Assembly: GCA_026874595.1 (NCBI GenBank)
Contig: CM049320.1
Location: 39,558,714 to 39,622,713, forward strand
DNA length: 64,000 bases
From: Sipunculus nudus
Lineage: Eukaryota; Annelida; Sipuncula; Golfingiida; Sipunculidae
Direction of reading: 5' to 3'
Shown: positions 1 to 11,989 of the stretch, in pieces
How the letters are laid out: the number at the start of each line of letters is the position of its first letter
Position numbering within the stretch: position 1 is the stretch's first letter
The notes under the pieces: generated by a model
Seen by the model: only the letters and a program-made list of their open reading frames with translations
Databases searched by the model: none
Told to the model about the DNA's origin: nothing
Translations under genes and position numbers: made by a program

Positions 1-3000
1 AACAAAATTGAACCCTAACCTCAAAATCGGAAGAAGATCAAAATATTAAAAAAAAATAATAATAATAATCAAAACTAATATTGGTCACCCAGACTTTGAA
101 GATGATAAAGTCAGAAATAAGCGGTCCAAGTTTTGAAAGGCAGGCAATCACCATTGTCTTTGGTATCAGTGGGGTGCCCTGGCATCCCACTGATACCAAA
201 CTGATTCAAAAGGTTTCCTTATGGTTTCGATTTCAAGCTTAGGGAATAAACTACAACTCTAGCTCGAGTGGACAACGATCAGTCCACTAGGGGGCGCTTG
301 AGTCTTGATGAACTTGAACCCTCTTTGATGATTAAAATGAAAAGATTAAACTTTCATACCGTTTGAACTGTTGGCCAATTTAAATATATATTCGGCCATA
401 CTTGCTTACAAATAATTATCCGAATAAACAATTATCAGCAAAAGGCAACTAGGCGCTGGGGCTTTAACTGTCGGAGAAAATGAAAATTAACACAAAGGAT
501 TAATCGACCAAATGGTGGTATACGTGTATCAAACATTGTATGAATTTTATCTTAAAGCCTCCTATTAACAAAAAACAGAAAAACCATTACCCACCGGATC
601 GCGACCGTGTTTGTTTTCAAGATGTTTCGCACGATGCCTTGATTTTTCGTTATTATAAAGAAACTAATTATAATCTCAATGATGTTGCTAATATATTCCG
701 TTTTATAGATTTCAGGTGTGCTTAAACTCTTTTTATACCGTGCATGTATTATGTTTTCTATTTGTAAATGAAAATAAATAAGAAAATTCCACTTTAACAG
801 GGTCATTATTCAATTGTTGTTGAACCATCATTTGTGTGTTGAACACAAAACCCTCGACGAAATATAAAATGAGAACACAAATATAACGCCGGTGAGACTG
901 TTAAAAAATAAGTAACAAAATCAAACTAGTATCAGAAGTTTGCACCTACATTGTACACGATATACATAATACATGCCATGGGCCTTGTGTGTTAGGATAT
1001 GAGCGGGCCAGGTCCCTGAAGTACAGACATTAAGGAACACAAAATCCCGGAAAAAAGGATCCCCCGGCCAAAGAGTTCCCTTCAGGCAAAATCTTCCATG
1101 GCAGAAAGGATCAAAAGACCCCCTCTCAAAATATGACAATTTTGTTTACTCGCACACACACAGCTATATATTATATATTATCGGTAAACATATTTTGGCT
1201 ATGTTAAAGTAATTTATGCCCTATTTTATTAAACTGATTTCTTTATTGAGAGTATAGCCACTACAAAACTTAATACGATCATTAATTTTAACTTTGTTTT
1301 AATCATCAGTCATAATTTTTATACCAATTCTCACATCGTTCACATAATTAAAAAAAAAATAGCAGGAAAGTATTAAGGAAATATGAAGGAAAATATTTAA
1401 TAACTTTGTTTGTTAAAACGTGCTTTATTCCCCTATTAAAAGGAGGTATATTTTGCTCCTCCTAAAACTAGCGCCCCTTCAAACAAGGCCCATGTCAAAT
1501 TTGTTATAGAAGAAGCTCTCAGACAAAAGTAAAGGCCTAGACAGGAAATATTGTCCTAGACGTGTTTCGGCCTCAGTCATTTTGCTAAATCGTTAAAATG
1601 GGAATGCAGTTTTTCAATATAATGCTATTTGGATACTAATTTTTGTATAATATATTGTTTCATTTCATAAATTATATATTATCTAATAATGGCAGGAATA
1701 ATAAATTACTGAGTAAATTGGGGAGAAAGGGGATAAAATAATTGGGAATTTAATAGTGCTATATATCCAGTCAATCTACTAGATATATATTTTTTTCAAT
1801 TGTTCTAAAGTTCGTTTGACGGGCTTTCGGGTATCACTTTACATGTATATCTAAATGTTAAATGAAGTATCAGAGTTCTTATTACATTAATATAAATAAA
1901 AATCTTCTGGCATGAAGGGTTAGTAATTGAAAGTAAACTTTCTTCATTTAAATCCGAGTCATCATTTTCATTAACAGGGTGCCTCATAGACGTATCAAGT
2001 GTATAGAAAAGGAAACTCCGGATGTAGAGGCGCCTCAGGGTCATTTTGTGCATATTAACTAGTAAATGGAATGATATACGGAGGTCTATTGAGACTATGG
2101 CATGGCTAATAGTCGTTTAATTTTAATGCGTTCCATTGTCAGATTCTCCTTTGCTGTTTGAGATTAGCTGGCGCTATTATATAAGTGAACATGAACACCT
2201 TATAGAACAGGAAATAAACGTAAATGTTCTATTAAATGGAGACTTCATTTGACAACACCTTTAAAAGAGGATTATGCCATCTTCTGAAGGGCTGGTGCGT
2301 TCCAAAGAGAGGCCTGAGGCTCTAGTTGAGTTAATTTGCGTTTATATTTTTTTTTATATAAATATAACAGACATTTAACCAATACTCATGAACAGATGGA
2401 AACAACGTCATAATTCCTGCTTCCTACTGTATTACATTAAGACTGTACCTATATTATGGTATCGATTTCCGCAAGATCTATTGATTATCGTTACGGATAT
2501 TGTCCATCGACTGATGTATTGCCGTGTTGGTAAATCCCTCCAGCCTGCATGATCTCCATACGATGTTCATTTACATACACAAACAATGTACACACGCAAT
2601 ATTGATTTAAACTGAATTAATATAGCAAACAGTTATCTGCTAATCATGAGATAAATCCGAATTGATCACTCTCTTCAGCTTCTTGTTACATGTCACTCTA
2701 TCTTTAATTACAACACGATATATCCCAGCATAAGGTATGACCAAGAATTTTGTAACCCCACAGGCCTGTAAATACATGAAGCCAGCAATTAGAATACCTC
2801 TCATGGTCTGTCACGAATGGTCTGTCTAATGAACGCGGCATATGGCAATAGCCTATAATTATCTGGCAAGGATTTTATCACGATAGAAACATACATTGGA
2901 ATTATGGAAATGAGAGTGTTTTAAACTTAACGTTTAAAGGTTTTGAAAGTACGCGCCTGTTGTGGCACGTGGGATTGATATTCAAGGTGTCACGAGTTTA

Positions 3001-3117
3001 ATTGTATGTTTGAAAAGAAACCGTTTTCCAAGTGTATATTAAAAATAAGGAGTGAAGAGGTCAAGCTTTGTAATTTAATTTTGTTAGGATCCGAAAAAGA
3101 TACAAACCAACAGCCAA
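1..3117. other. 5' flank of CNBD2-like gene, no gene recognised
   Basis: No coding region with recognisable protein similarity is seen here on either strand. The sequence is AT-rich and contains a 15-bp perfect inverted repeat at 159-200. The first gene's promoter and any non-coding first exon should lie here, but no core promoter element can be assigned. A good splice acceptor (TTTTGTTAG before 3089) sits just upstream of the first coding ATG, so a leader exon may exist. Confidence 0.4.
159..200. repeat. Perfect hairpin-forming inverted repeat
   Basis: The arms 159-173 and 186-200 are exact reverse complements over 15 bp (TTTGGTATCAGTGGG and its complement), separated by a 12-base loop. It may be the core of a fold-back element. 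Nothing links it to a known family. Confidence 0.7.
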
Positions 3118-4586
3118 ATGTTTAACGTGATAAGACAGGCAAAAGAAAGACAGACATTTTTAGATGAAGTAGAGCGTTCGCGTTTGGAAGAAATTAAGAA
3201 GAGAGACATATCAAATCCCTCTCCAGCAGTTTTTAATCAGAAACATTATTCTCCTACAGGTGGTACTGGCGTTGTCCTTACTCCATCGGTAAGAAAGATA
3301 CTCAAGAAAAACAGGACAAGGACGCCTGGGTTTTCTCTCACGTCGCTTGAACTGAAAGTCATGAGAAATGTAGTGGATTCACTGACGCAGATTCATGAGA
3401 ATAATAAGTGTGCAAAAGATGCCTTATCGCATGTTGTCACTCTAGAAGAATACGACAGTTACCAACATATTGATACACGGATAGGCGGAGATATTCTGCC
3501 AGACCAATTAACACAGGAATCGTGCTTATACATATTGAAAGGGTCTGTTGAAGTTATGTATGACAAGGGCTCTTTGCCCGGAGTACAAATTTTCAATATA
3601 AATATTCTATATTTTCACTCAGCCGGGGAATATATTGGACCCACTAAATTATCCGTGTTGGATGAAGCAACGTCCGCAACTATCTACACTCGCGAAGCCA
3701 GTGTTTTTCTCCGAATTCCTCTCACAACATATACCCAGGTTTTAAACATAATAGACAAGAAGGACAAAGAGGAGAAACACACTTTCGTAAGTCGCTTTAG
3801 AAACTTGTTTTCGGTTCTAAAGACGGAACAGTTGGAATATTTGTGCCAAGAGATGGTGAAACAGGTAGTGATTTTAAATATTTACAAATGACGATATACC
3901 CAAGAGGAAAGACCAAAGCTTTTTTTATGTGGCAACGTCTATTAAATAACGTTGATGTTATCGTATTATAAGATCAGTATGACGTTATTCCAAGTTTCCA
4001 GTTATATTGCACTATGAATAATCAATGACTTAACCGGTTGTTATGACAGACCAAATCTCTGAAGTTACATCGAAATGTTTTTTTTTACATTAAAGAGGAC
4101 CTTCAACTCCACAATACTTATATCTTTGAGCCTTGTCATTGTTACCTGGAATTTTTTCATTATTTTGGTAATAACATTAATGTTATTGATCTATGGACAG
4201 TATCTCTGAGAGATACTTAATGTCATTTCAGGAAAACAATCCCGAAACAGTTTTAGTTTCTCAAGGCAGGAAGAATAAAAACGACATCAGCTTCATTGCT
4301 TCGGGTAATTATGTCCTGGACACGTTTTTGCGTTGTCCTGTGAAATATACGGAGCCTGGAAGACGACATGGTGAAAAATATTTATTTATTCGTGCAGACG
4401 AATAAATAATTCGTGCACGGATTAGTCATTCGTGTGCACTGATTAGTAAATATATTTCACTATGTCGTCTCCCGGACTCCATAGTAATACAATCAGTGCT
4501 TTATTTAAAAATTAATAATATTAGATGTCGATACTACCTAATGTTTACTGGAGGAAACGAATACCTGGTAAAAAGGCTTGACACAT

Positions 4587-4619
<33 letters not shown>

Positions 4620-7501
4620 GTTCTTTAATATGTTAATAACGTTTGTTAATAAAGTGATTTAAATGGAACATGTCAATAAAAATGCAAATTGTGGTCTTCA
4701 AGATATGTTTCACTATATACAATTTTAAGTGCATTTTGTTACGGGGTGACATAAAAGCGGACCGAACTGTCTCGCTAGGGAAGCTTGCTTTGCTAGCGAA
4801 GCGGTTGGTACGCCGGACTTGTGCGCCACCGACTGGATTCGCAACCGGGATCGGCCCAGGATTATCCCCTCAGTAATTTGTCTTCGTAACAAAATGGGGG
4901 CTCGTCCAACGTGACGGTTATCTTTGTGGCCCAGTGAATAAGCTCATCAAAGTGTGACTCCTGGGATAATTAGTCTTGTTCTGAAAGCAGAACGCTCTTA
5001 AGAGAGGGTGTGTTACGGGGTGACATAAAAGCGGACCGAACTGTCTCGCTAGGGAAGCTTATTTTGCTAGCGAAGCAGTTGGTACGCCGGACTTGTGCGC
5101 CACCGTTATGGGTTCGAATTTTCCCCTGAGCAATTTGTCTTCGTAACAATTTAAAGTTGAAAATGAGTATCCATGTACATACATGTGTATAATTCCTATG
5201 ACCTTATGATTAATAAGCAGAATAATGACATTGTCGTGTACTTACATTATTATAATTGTTGATAGGAAACATATTTTATGTAAGTTACTAATGTTATTAT
5301 TCCAGGAACATGCAGGTGTTACAGAAGTCTGCATCACTCTCATAACGAAACAATGAGTGTATTTGAAGTGGACCATCTTGAAGCCGGTAAATTATTTTCT
5401 TTATATGTTTAACGACATTCACATTTCCTAAGCCTTATTTCCCCTCACCTGTATGTCAAAAGCTTTATTGCACAATAATTTTTCAAAACTGCCTCTCTCG
5501 GTATGATCACGGTCTTCCGTACGGAGGCTTAGTTGATAACAGCACGTTTTTTTAAACATAGAGAGAGCCAATCGCTATGCGGATAAAACGTTCTTACTGG
5601 CACTCCTTCAATCCACTAGCATGAGTTTTATTTGCTAAGTTAAATTTAATTCTGTTTACTAAGCATTAAGTCTGACTAAACTTTATTCCAAAAGGATGGT
5701 TTAAAACAACCTCTCGCGGTAGAATTTCTCTACCGAATAGGATAGCCATTCTGTATGCGGATATCAGACACCGTTTTATTACACCAGCATGAGTTGTATT
5801 TCGTTTTTTGAATTAATACTAAGAACCAATGATATATCCTTCATTTTTATCAAATCAGTTGAATTATCCTATATATGTTATACAAATAAGTTACTTAGCA
5901 TTCCCTTTACCCCCGAACACGTCCTATAGCATATACGTATTTTATTTCCAGTAATTTGTATATGCGCAATTATAGAGTAACAACTGTCCAAATTGCCTAC
6001 GAAAACTTTTATCATCAAACATATTTCTTTAATTCTTTCTCTGGGGTTTTAGGATATTATTTTTCATTTTAGACGCACATTTGCAACAATTCAAATTATA
6101 CTAAAAGGTAGAATTTGTATATTCGATTGATTATTCGAACACATTCAATGTTCTTTTAATGAGGCAGATTTTATTGTACTGACACTTCTTTAAAAGTTTC
6201 CTGTTTAATTTCTCTATTTATCTGTCCAAAATAAAGAATCTAATTTGAAACAGTTAACACAATACCAAATTTACCAAGATGTTTACATGTGAGAACACAA
6301 TGTCCGACTGTTCCCCTCTTTATTTCTTTATGCCTATACGATGTGAATAAACATAAACCTCTAGTTCATATTAGAATTGGGCGTGCCTAAACTTTATTCA
6401 ACTATATCTTTGTTAGGATGATGAGTTTGCCAAAGATGTTGCAATGTTATAAAACACGGATATCAAATTCAGTTACTAATCCAGTTTGAGTTTCAAAGGT
6501 CAAATAAAATATCTATTTAAGACAACTATAATTATTTTTCAATCTACGCATCTTTGTTTCATATGTAAATGCGTCATTCCTGCTTCTGAAAACGTTGACT
6601 TTTATTGACACCGCAACAGCACACAAACAATCGCACAATTAATCCCTTGACATGACTGTCATCGTCAGCCTCGTATTTATAGTGTATTCATTTCCCCCTC
6701 TAGGTGATGTTGTTGGCCTTGATGCTTTGACCGCTTTCACCAGCCATTATTCAAGTGACACCAGTGTTGTCTGTCAGGGATTCGTGACGTGTTACACATT
6801 GTCCAGGTAGGGGAAATCCGTGTTATTTGGACCCCTTAAAGAAAATCTTTGAAAATTTTAAATATATAAATCATATAAAAATTGTAAAATCATTTTTAAT
6901 GAGGAACCTGGTACAAGAACACTTTACTGTGAAAGTAGTCTTGCAAAATTAATATTACCGACTTTAAAGTCAGTGACAAAAATAATTAATTTTGGTCCAT
7001 ATTACACACTCTTAATGTAATATGGACCACATAAAAGTGTAATTTGGACCATTACCTCAACAGATTCAAATGAAGTAAATATCTACTTCAAAAGCAGAAA
7101 TATTATTTTATCCTCTTAAGTGACCAATAATGAAGAAAAACATATATCTAGGCATAAAAGCCAAACATGTTTTCCAGTTTATCATGAAGGAAAAAGAGTT
7201 ATAAAACACATATCGTCGATAATATTCACTGTAAATACAGCTTGCATGGAGGCAAAAATTAAACAAGACTGAACGTAATACTGCAGGTACAATTAACATT
7301 TTTATTTCAAGTTAAAATCCACTTCAAAAACGGAATTTTAACACACTTATTTACCTATATATGCATGAAGAAGAACATGCACCTAACATAAAAGCCAGAC
7401 ATGTTTTCTTATTTATTCCTCAATGGGTGTGCAATTAGTATACTCTCCTGTACAGGACTGTAATAGACTATACCCCCTCCCAATATCAACCCCATATATG
7501 C

Positions 7502-7577
<76 letters not shown>

Positions 7578-10500
7578 ACATAACCTAATAACAACAGATC
7601 AGGTAGTCGTGACGAGCATAAATTTTGTTACGGAGATAAAAGTCAGATTCTGTAACAATAGGCAGCGTGATATGTCTAGGGAAATGAATAAAGAAGTCAG
7701 TGGTTTTTTGTTAACAAGTAATTATGATTTATTCTTAAAACAATCCTAACATAACAATACACTAAATCAATACCATTACACGGTGTAACAACAATATAAC
7801 AGTAAATTAGACAGTTACACAGTATTATAAATAAATTGTACAGTACAAGAGTGTCCATATCCTAGGCTTTGATTCTGGATACAACCACTGTCACAACTCA
7901 ACAAGTCCTTTAAAACATATAATCCAGATGAACAGTTCACGTAAATCTTCTCAGAGAATAATAGTTCAATTCAATCCCGAAATCAATCTGTTGTAATCCA
8001 AAAGTGAAGTTCTGGTAATAGTCCAAAGGCAAACTGAAGACTGAATAAAATCTGTTACAAAGTTCGAAGAATATCTATCAGTGCTGCACTGACTCACACT
8101 CTTCCGTCTCCGATGGAATATTTCTCTCCACAATAAAATAAATAAATCGAATGGTATTTTCCTTTGATGTGTAAAATGAACCATCTGTGTGTGTATATAT
8201 TGGACCACCGGTCCATATTACATTAAAGAGCCTGGTCCATATTACACACAGCAAGTCGATATGCAGATTTTGACCCTGACCTTATTTACATATTATTAGC
8301 TAAAATCAAATTGGCCAGTTCTAGACCCATGTTATAAAGCTGTGTATTGTTGGGACATGATGGGATCTTCATTGAATAAAAGTCAGAATACTTCGATATT
8401 TATATGCATGGAAAATAAGAACAAACTATGAAATTAACATCTTCAAGTTGAATATTCGCCAAAACTTGCACCTAGCTTTCATGCACCGTTGTTGTATGCT
8501 TTAAAATGGTCGATGCTACAGTGACGAACTTGCCTCGTGTTGGTACTATTTTTCCAAATATGGAAATTTTTGGTGTTTCAAATTACACAGTGGTCCAAAT
8601 TACACGGATTTCCCCTATTAAGTATTATCTGATATAAGCACTTTTTCCCGAATAAGCTCTTTCATTACAAAATACAGAGATGATTGTTCAATTAAAAGGA
8701 ATCCGAATTTAAAATATTTTGTACACTTCCTAGAACATAATTCTTGCAAAAATGTTCATATTTCCTTGAAAGGCAGACCATCTAATACTGACTTCCTTGT
8801 ACCAATATCCTTCATGATACAAGTAATATAAATAAAAGGCGGCCTTGAGTTTACATGGGGAAGTCTACACCTAATGCTGACAGAAAAAAAAAAGGTTTTG
8901 CAGTCCAACACAATTGTATCTGTTACAATTGGTGTATGACCATATGTATATCACAGTATTGTAACAACCAATGTAAGGCTTTGTAGCATTAAAATTCATT
9001 ATTCTACTCAGCAACATCATCGAAGTTATCGCATATTCACACGTTTTTCAGATCGGCTTGCAACACACTTGGAACAGCTTTCATTAATCATTTGCATAAT
9101 GTATGCAAGACACCAAACGTTCCGAGCGATAGCGAGCTTGTCCAACTAAACAGAGTATCCCGGATGTGGGACAGCTACAAAAACATTATGGCAAACAAAA
9201 TTTCGAATGCCAAGGCCGTGAAACAATTCAACAAGCTGACTGAGGATGCCGCCTACACGTAATATAAATACGTCATTCTTCATTTCTTTATCTTTTCCCC
9301 TGCAACGAACAAGAACGTGATTCTTTAAAAGTTTTAATTCGTTTTGAACTTGAGCACCAGGTGGCGTTGATAAGAATTCGAGGTATTGCCGTCAATAATT
9401 CCCACCAATCAAAGTACCCTATTATCCTATCTGGATGATACGTGAGGATCATAGGTTTATCACATGTGGTGATTAGAATGCGCTATCATTGTACCTTAAT
9501 AAAGAAACTAAACACTTCGATAAATACATTGGGTTTTATTCGTAAGGTCTAAAGTTAGCATATGAATATTTATCTTGACCTTGTATAGTAACAATGTTAT
9601 AGATTCACTGCAGCTCTTTTAACCTGGATATACCTGAACATGTATTGGTCTGGTTTGTATTATGCGTATGTGCATATAAAAAGGAATATATACATTTATC
9701 CTATTTATATAGTTATTATTATGGTTGTTATTCTTTTTATTAATTATTGTGTTTTCCACATATCAAGTCATATCGAGGCTTTTAGAAAAAATAGCTTCCT
9801 ACATTACTAAGTAAACGAGGTTATAGGGCTAAAATAATAATCACATGTAATAACAATAAAATAATTGGTTCCGGTGGAGGAAAAAGAATGTATTCTGATA
9901 AGAATGTTCAGGCAAACTGTTACAGTCAGATTTCATATTTATCTTTATGTTTTTTAACGCAGGCAAAAGATGAAGATATGTAACTTTTTATTGGGCAACA
10001 AATTTGAAGACACAAACAGCAAGGCAACAGCTTTATCAAAAATCAAAACAGACGAACAAAGAGACTGGAAGAAAATGAAGACCTATATACACAGCGCGTA
10101 TCCCCTGTTTACCAGCAGTAAGTAATATAGGTAATAAAAAAAAGACTGTCCTGTATGGACTCAGTAGTTTGCAGGCGCACAATTTTAAATAACGACCATT
10201 TCAGGACAGTTTTGGACCCATTGCAAAGGTAAAACTCATAGTGTATCTAAACACTGATGCAATATTTTTGTTCTTAAATATTGATACTTTGTTCTAATAT
10301 CATGTCTAAGATGTTTTCAGATTCAAAATTATTAAAATAACAGGAAAAAATAAAGTGACATCTCCGGATCTCTCAACGACTAGACCATATCAGATAAAGA
10401 ACATGTAGCTAGCTGTAGCCTCATGTATAGTAAAAAAATTGATGTTAGAGTCTGCCTAAAAAAGCATTTGGAAACATTCCCCATAACACATCGAAATACT

Positions 10501-11838
10501 TTTAAAGATGTATTTTTTCCATTGCGCATAGTAGGTATAATTTTGTTATTCACCTCCATGGAATCCTACCGATTAAATTTCGTAAGAGTTATGATAAACG
10601 AATTATATATTTTTCTTCTTTTTTTATAATTACCATGTGAGCATATTATTAATAAAATTGTTTGTAGAAAACCTCTCACAGAGCAAGGTTGTAAAGGGTA
10701 CAGGAACACTGGAAGAACGTCAACCACGTTTCCTGAAGGACAGACGAACAGTTGGGTCGACGGGTTCGAGATATGATTATAGAATGTCAAGGCTGAAATT
10801 CAGCAACGAGTCACCACTAGAATCACGTGACGTCATCAAGCAGTTCCAGATGCATAGGCAGATCTCTTTTAAAAACCGGGCTGCCTGGATATACGGGTCA
10901 GAGGCACCAAATGTCCAGGTAATACTTCTTACTCACATAGTCGTGCATTAAAAATTTTAAATAGTTATTTAACATATACTGTGAAACCAATCTCGTTTTT
11001 AAACAGCTGTCTCAAGGATTGAAAATGACAGTACTGAAGAGAATTGCTTCATATGTCTGTTATTTTTTATTTACTAGGGCCCAAATAGTTTACCAAATGT
11101 TGACACCAGAGAGATAATTGAGCGTGCCAAATATAAAGCTGTCCAGTTCCACCAAAGAAGGAAGAACAGAATCTCACTGGTACCAGAGGACGAATCAACG
11201 TGTGTATTAATATATGTTTGTGTTTGTGTGTGCGAGAGACACAGGAAGAAATGAATATTTTTATATAACTGTAACATTACTTGACATTTCAACGCCATCC
11301 CATTTAGTTATAAAAAATGCATTAATCGGTGATTAATTAATGTATTGTATACAGTAGTGATGTACTGGTAGGTTCCAAAACATTGTAAGCAACGGTTACG
11401 ACGATGTTTGTCAAGTTAAACAATATAAATATATTTGTAAATGTCCATGATTTGAAAGGTATCTTTTTTTCGTTAACAGTTATTTGCCTTATATACATGA
11501 TTTCCCTGTAATGTTCACTGTAGAGTGGCCTGCCCCTCAAATTAATACATGTTTTACTTCTACATTATTTAAGTTTGTCGATAGTACATGATATGTCATA
11601 TTGCAAGCAAATTTTTTTTTATTACAAGATCCATTACAAGTTCCATTATTCTCTCGCTTTCATTTTGGTCTTCTACAGATTAACGGACGTTTTCTTGTCA
11701 GAGCACGGCCGGGCAAAAGACGCGCTAGCATTCAGCCGTTATCGTATACAGGTTCTGGAGACTGGCATGGCGGCAAAATTTGGGACGACAAAAGACAGAA
11801 AAGACGCAATTAGACAAGAAGAGGCTTCTACTGTCTAG
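3118..11838 (+). CDS. Cyclic nucleotide-binding domain protein, CNBD2-like
   Basis: Nine exons join in frame with GT-AG introns: 3118-3864, 4232-4304, 5306-5386, 6704-6806, 9052-9258, 9963-10117, 10668-10918, 11078-11199 and 11679-11838 (stop TAG), giving 632 codons. Exon 1 encodes a basic N-terminus (VIRQAKERQTF) and a first cNMP-binding-like beta roll, about residues 110-240. Exons 2-4 encode a second one, about residues 250-334, with FIASGTCRCYRSL and EAGDVVGLDALTAF in place of the usual phosphate-binding cassette. The usual Glu and Arg that hold the cyclic nucleotide phosphate are not evident, so binding is doubtful. The C-terminal half is basic and helical with no recognised domain. Domain order and length fit CNBD2, which in mouse is needed for normal sperm; the orthology is an inference. 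The ATG at 3118 may not be the true start, because the in-frame stop just upstream belongs to a plausible splice acceptor. Confidence 0.7.
4346..4483. mobile_element. Fold-back MITE in intron 2
   Basis: The two ends are long, imperfect inverted repeats of about 40 bp sharing the core AGACGACATRGTGAAA. They are bounded by TA dinucleotides and separated by an AT-rich centre with repeated ATTCGTGCA-like words. The size and the absence of a reading frame fit a non-autonomous TA-inserting MITE. The superfamily is not certain. Confidence 0.6.
4581..4620. repeat. (AC)n(AT)n microsatellite
   Basis: A short AC run passes directly into an AT run, just upstream of the miniature LTR element. Confidence 0.9.
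4895..4907 (+). other. Primer binding site, tRNA-Pro type
   Basis: TGGGGGCTCGTCC matches the first 13 bases of the primer binding site used by tRNA-Pro-primed retroelements. It sits three bases after the 5' LTR, as expected for a minus-strand priming site. Confidence 0.8.
5000..5008 (+). other. Polypurine tract of TRIM
   Basis: AAGAGAGGG lies two bases before the 3' LTR and would prime plus-strand DNA synthesis. Confidence 0.6.
5068..5120 (+). promoter_or_regulatory. tRNA-like A/B boxes inside the TRIM LTR
   Basis: In LTR2, TAGCGAAGCAG (5068) resembles an RNA polymerase III A box and GGTTCGAATT (5111) a B box. They start 43 bases apart, close to the spacing in tRNA genes. LTR1 has the same pair at 4794 and 4835. 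No cloverleaf with clean stems could be drawn by eye, so this is a candidate internal promoter and not a tRNA gene. Confidence 0.45.
5485..5815. repeat. Two diverged direct repeats in intron 3
   Basis: Segments near 5485-5640 and 5700-5800 share the word order of CCTCTC.CGGTA, ATGCGGATA and AGCATGAGTT.TATTT. They look like an old tandem duplication. No coding potential is seen. Confidence 0.45.
6810..8615. mobile_element. 1.8-kb TIR element inserted in a splice donor
   Basis: The ends are 24-bp terminal inverted repeats with one mismatch (GGGGAAATCCGTGT at the left end; its complement closes the right end at 8592-8615). TA flanks both ends (6808-6809 and 8616-8617). The word GGTCCAWATTACAC recurs inside in both orientations (6994, 7017, 7037, 8210, 8234 and in the TIRs), as expected of transposase binding sites. 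No transposase reading frame remains, so it is non-autonomous. The flanking TA fits Tc1/mariner-like target choice, but the TIR sequence was not matched to a named family. It contains a partial internal duplication (about 7070-7180 against 7290-7410) and an AT microsatellite. Confidence 0.8.
7505..7573. repeat. (TA)n microsatellite
   Basis: A run of about 34 TA units inside the 1.8-kb TIR element. Open frames across it are artefacts of the repeat. Confidence 0.95.
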
Positions 11839-11977
11839 CAAGGATTACTGTGTGTCTGATCTTAACATAAATAGACTGACCAACTACAAGTGTGCATCAT
11901 TTTTTTCTAGTGCAATTGATCCGAAATATCGGTAGAAGAATCATCAATGTTCCCTGTTAAAGTATGATATCAAATAC

Positions 11978-11983
11978 AATAAA
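11978..11983 (+). terminator. Polyadenylation signal of CNBD2-like gene
   Basis: AATAAA lies 140 bases after the stop codon in an AT-rich 3' region. It is the first canonical signal after the coding end. Confidence 0.6.
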
Positions 11984-11989
11984 ACAAGT

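Larger units (their letters stand above)
4737..5148 (+). mobile_element. TRIM: miniature LTR retrotransposon
   Basis: Two direct repeats, 4737-4891 (155 bp) and 5011-5148 (138 bp), both start TGTTACGGGG and end CGTAACA. A 4-bp target duplication ATTT flanks them at 4733-4736 and 5149-5152. Three bases after the first repeat is TGGGGGCTCGTCC, the complement of the 3' end of metazoan tRNA-Pro. Directly before the second repeat is a purine tract, AAGAGAGGG. Only 119 bp lie between the repeats and nothing is coded, which is the architecture of terminal-repeat retrotransposons in miniature. It lies in intron 2 of the CNBD2-like gene in the same orientation. Movement would need enzymes supplied in trans. 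Confidence 0.85.

Noticed and set aside
4787-4850. A true tRNA gene
   Set aside because: A and B boxes are present but the acceptor and anticodon stems do not pair well, and the sequence is part of an LTR.
7409-7749. Open frames on both strands through the TA run
   Set aside because: They are created by the dinucleotide repeat, which has no stops in some frames.
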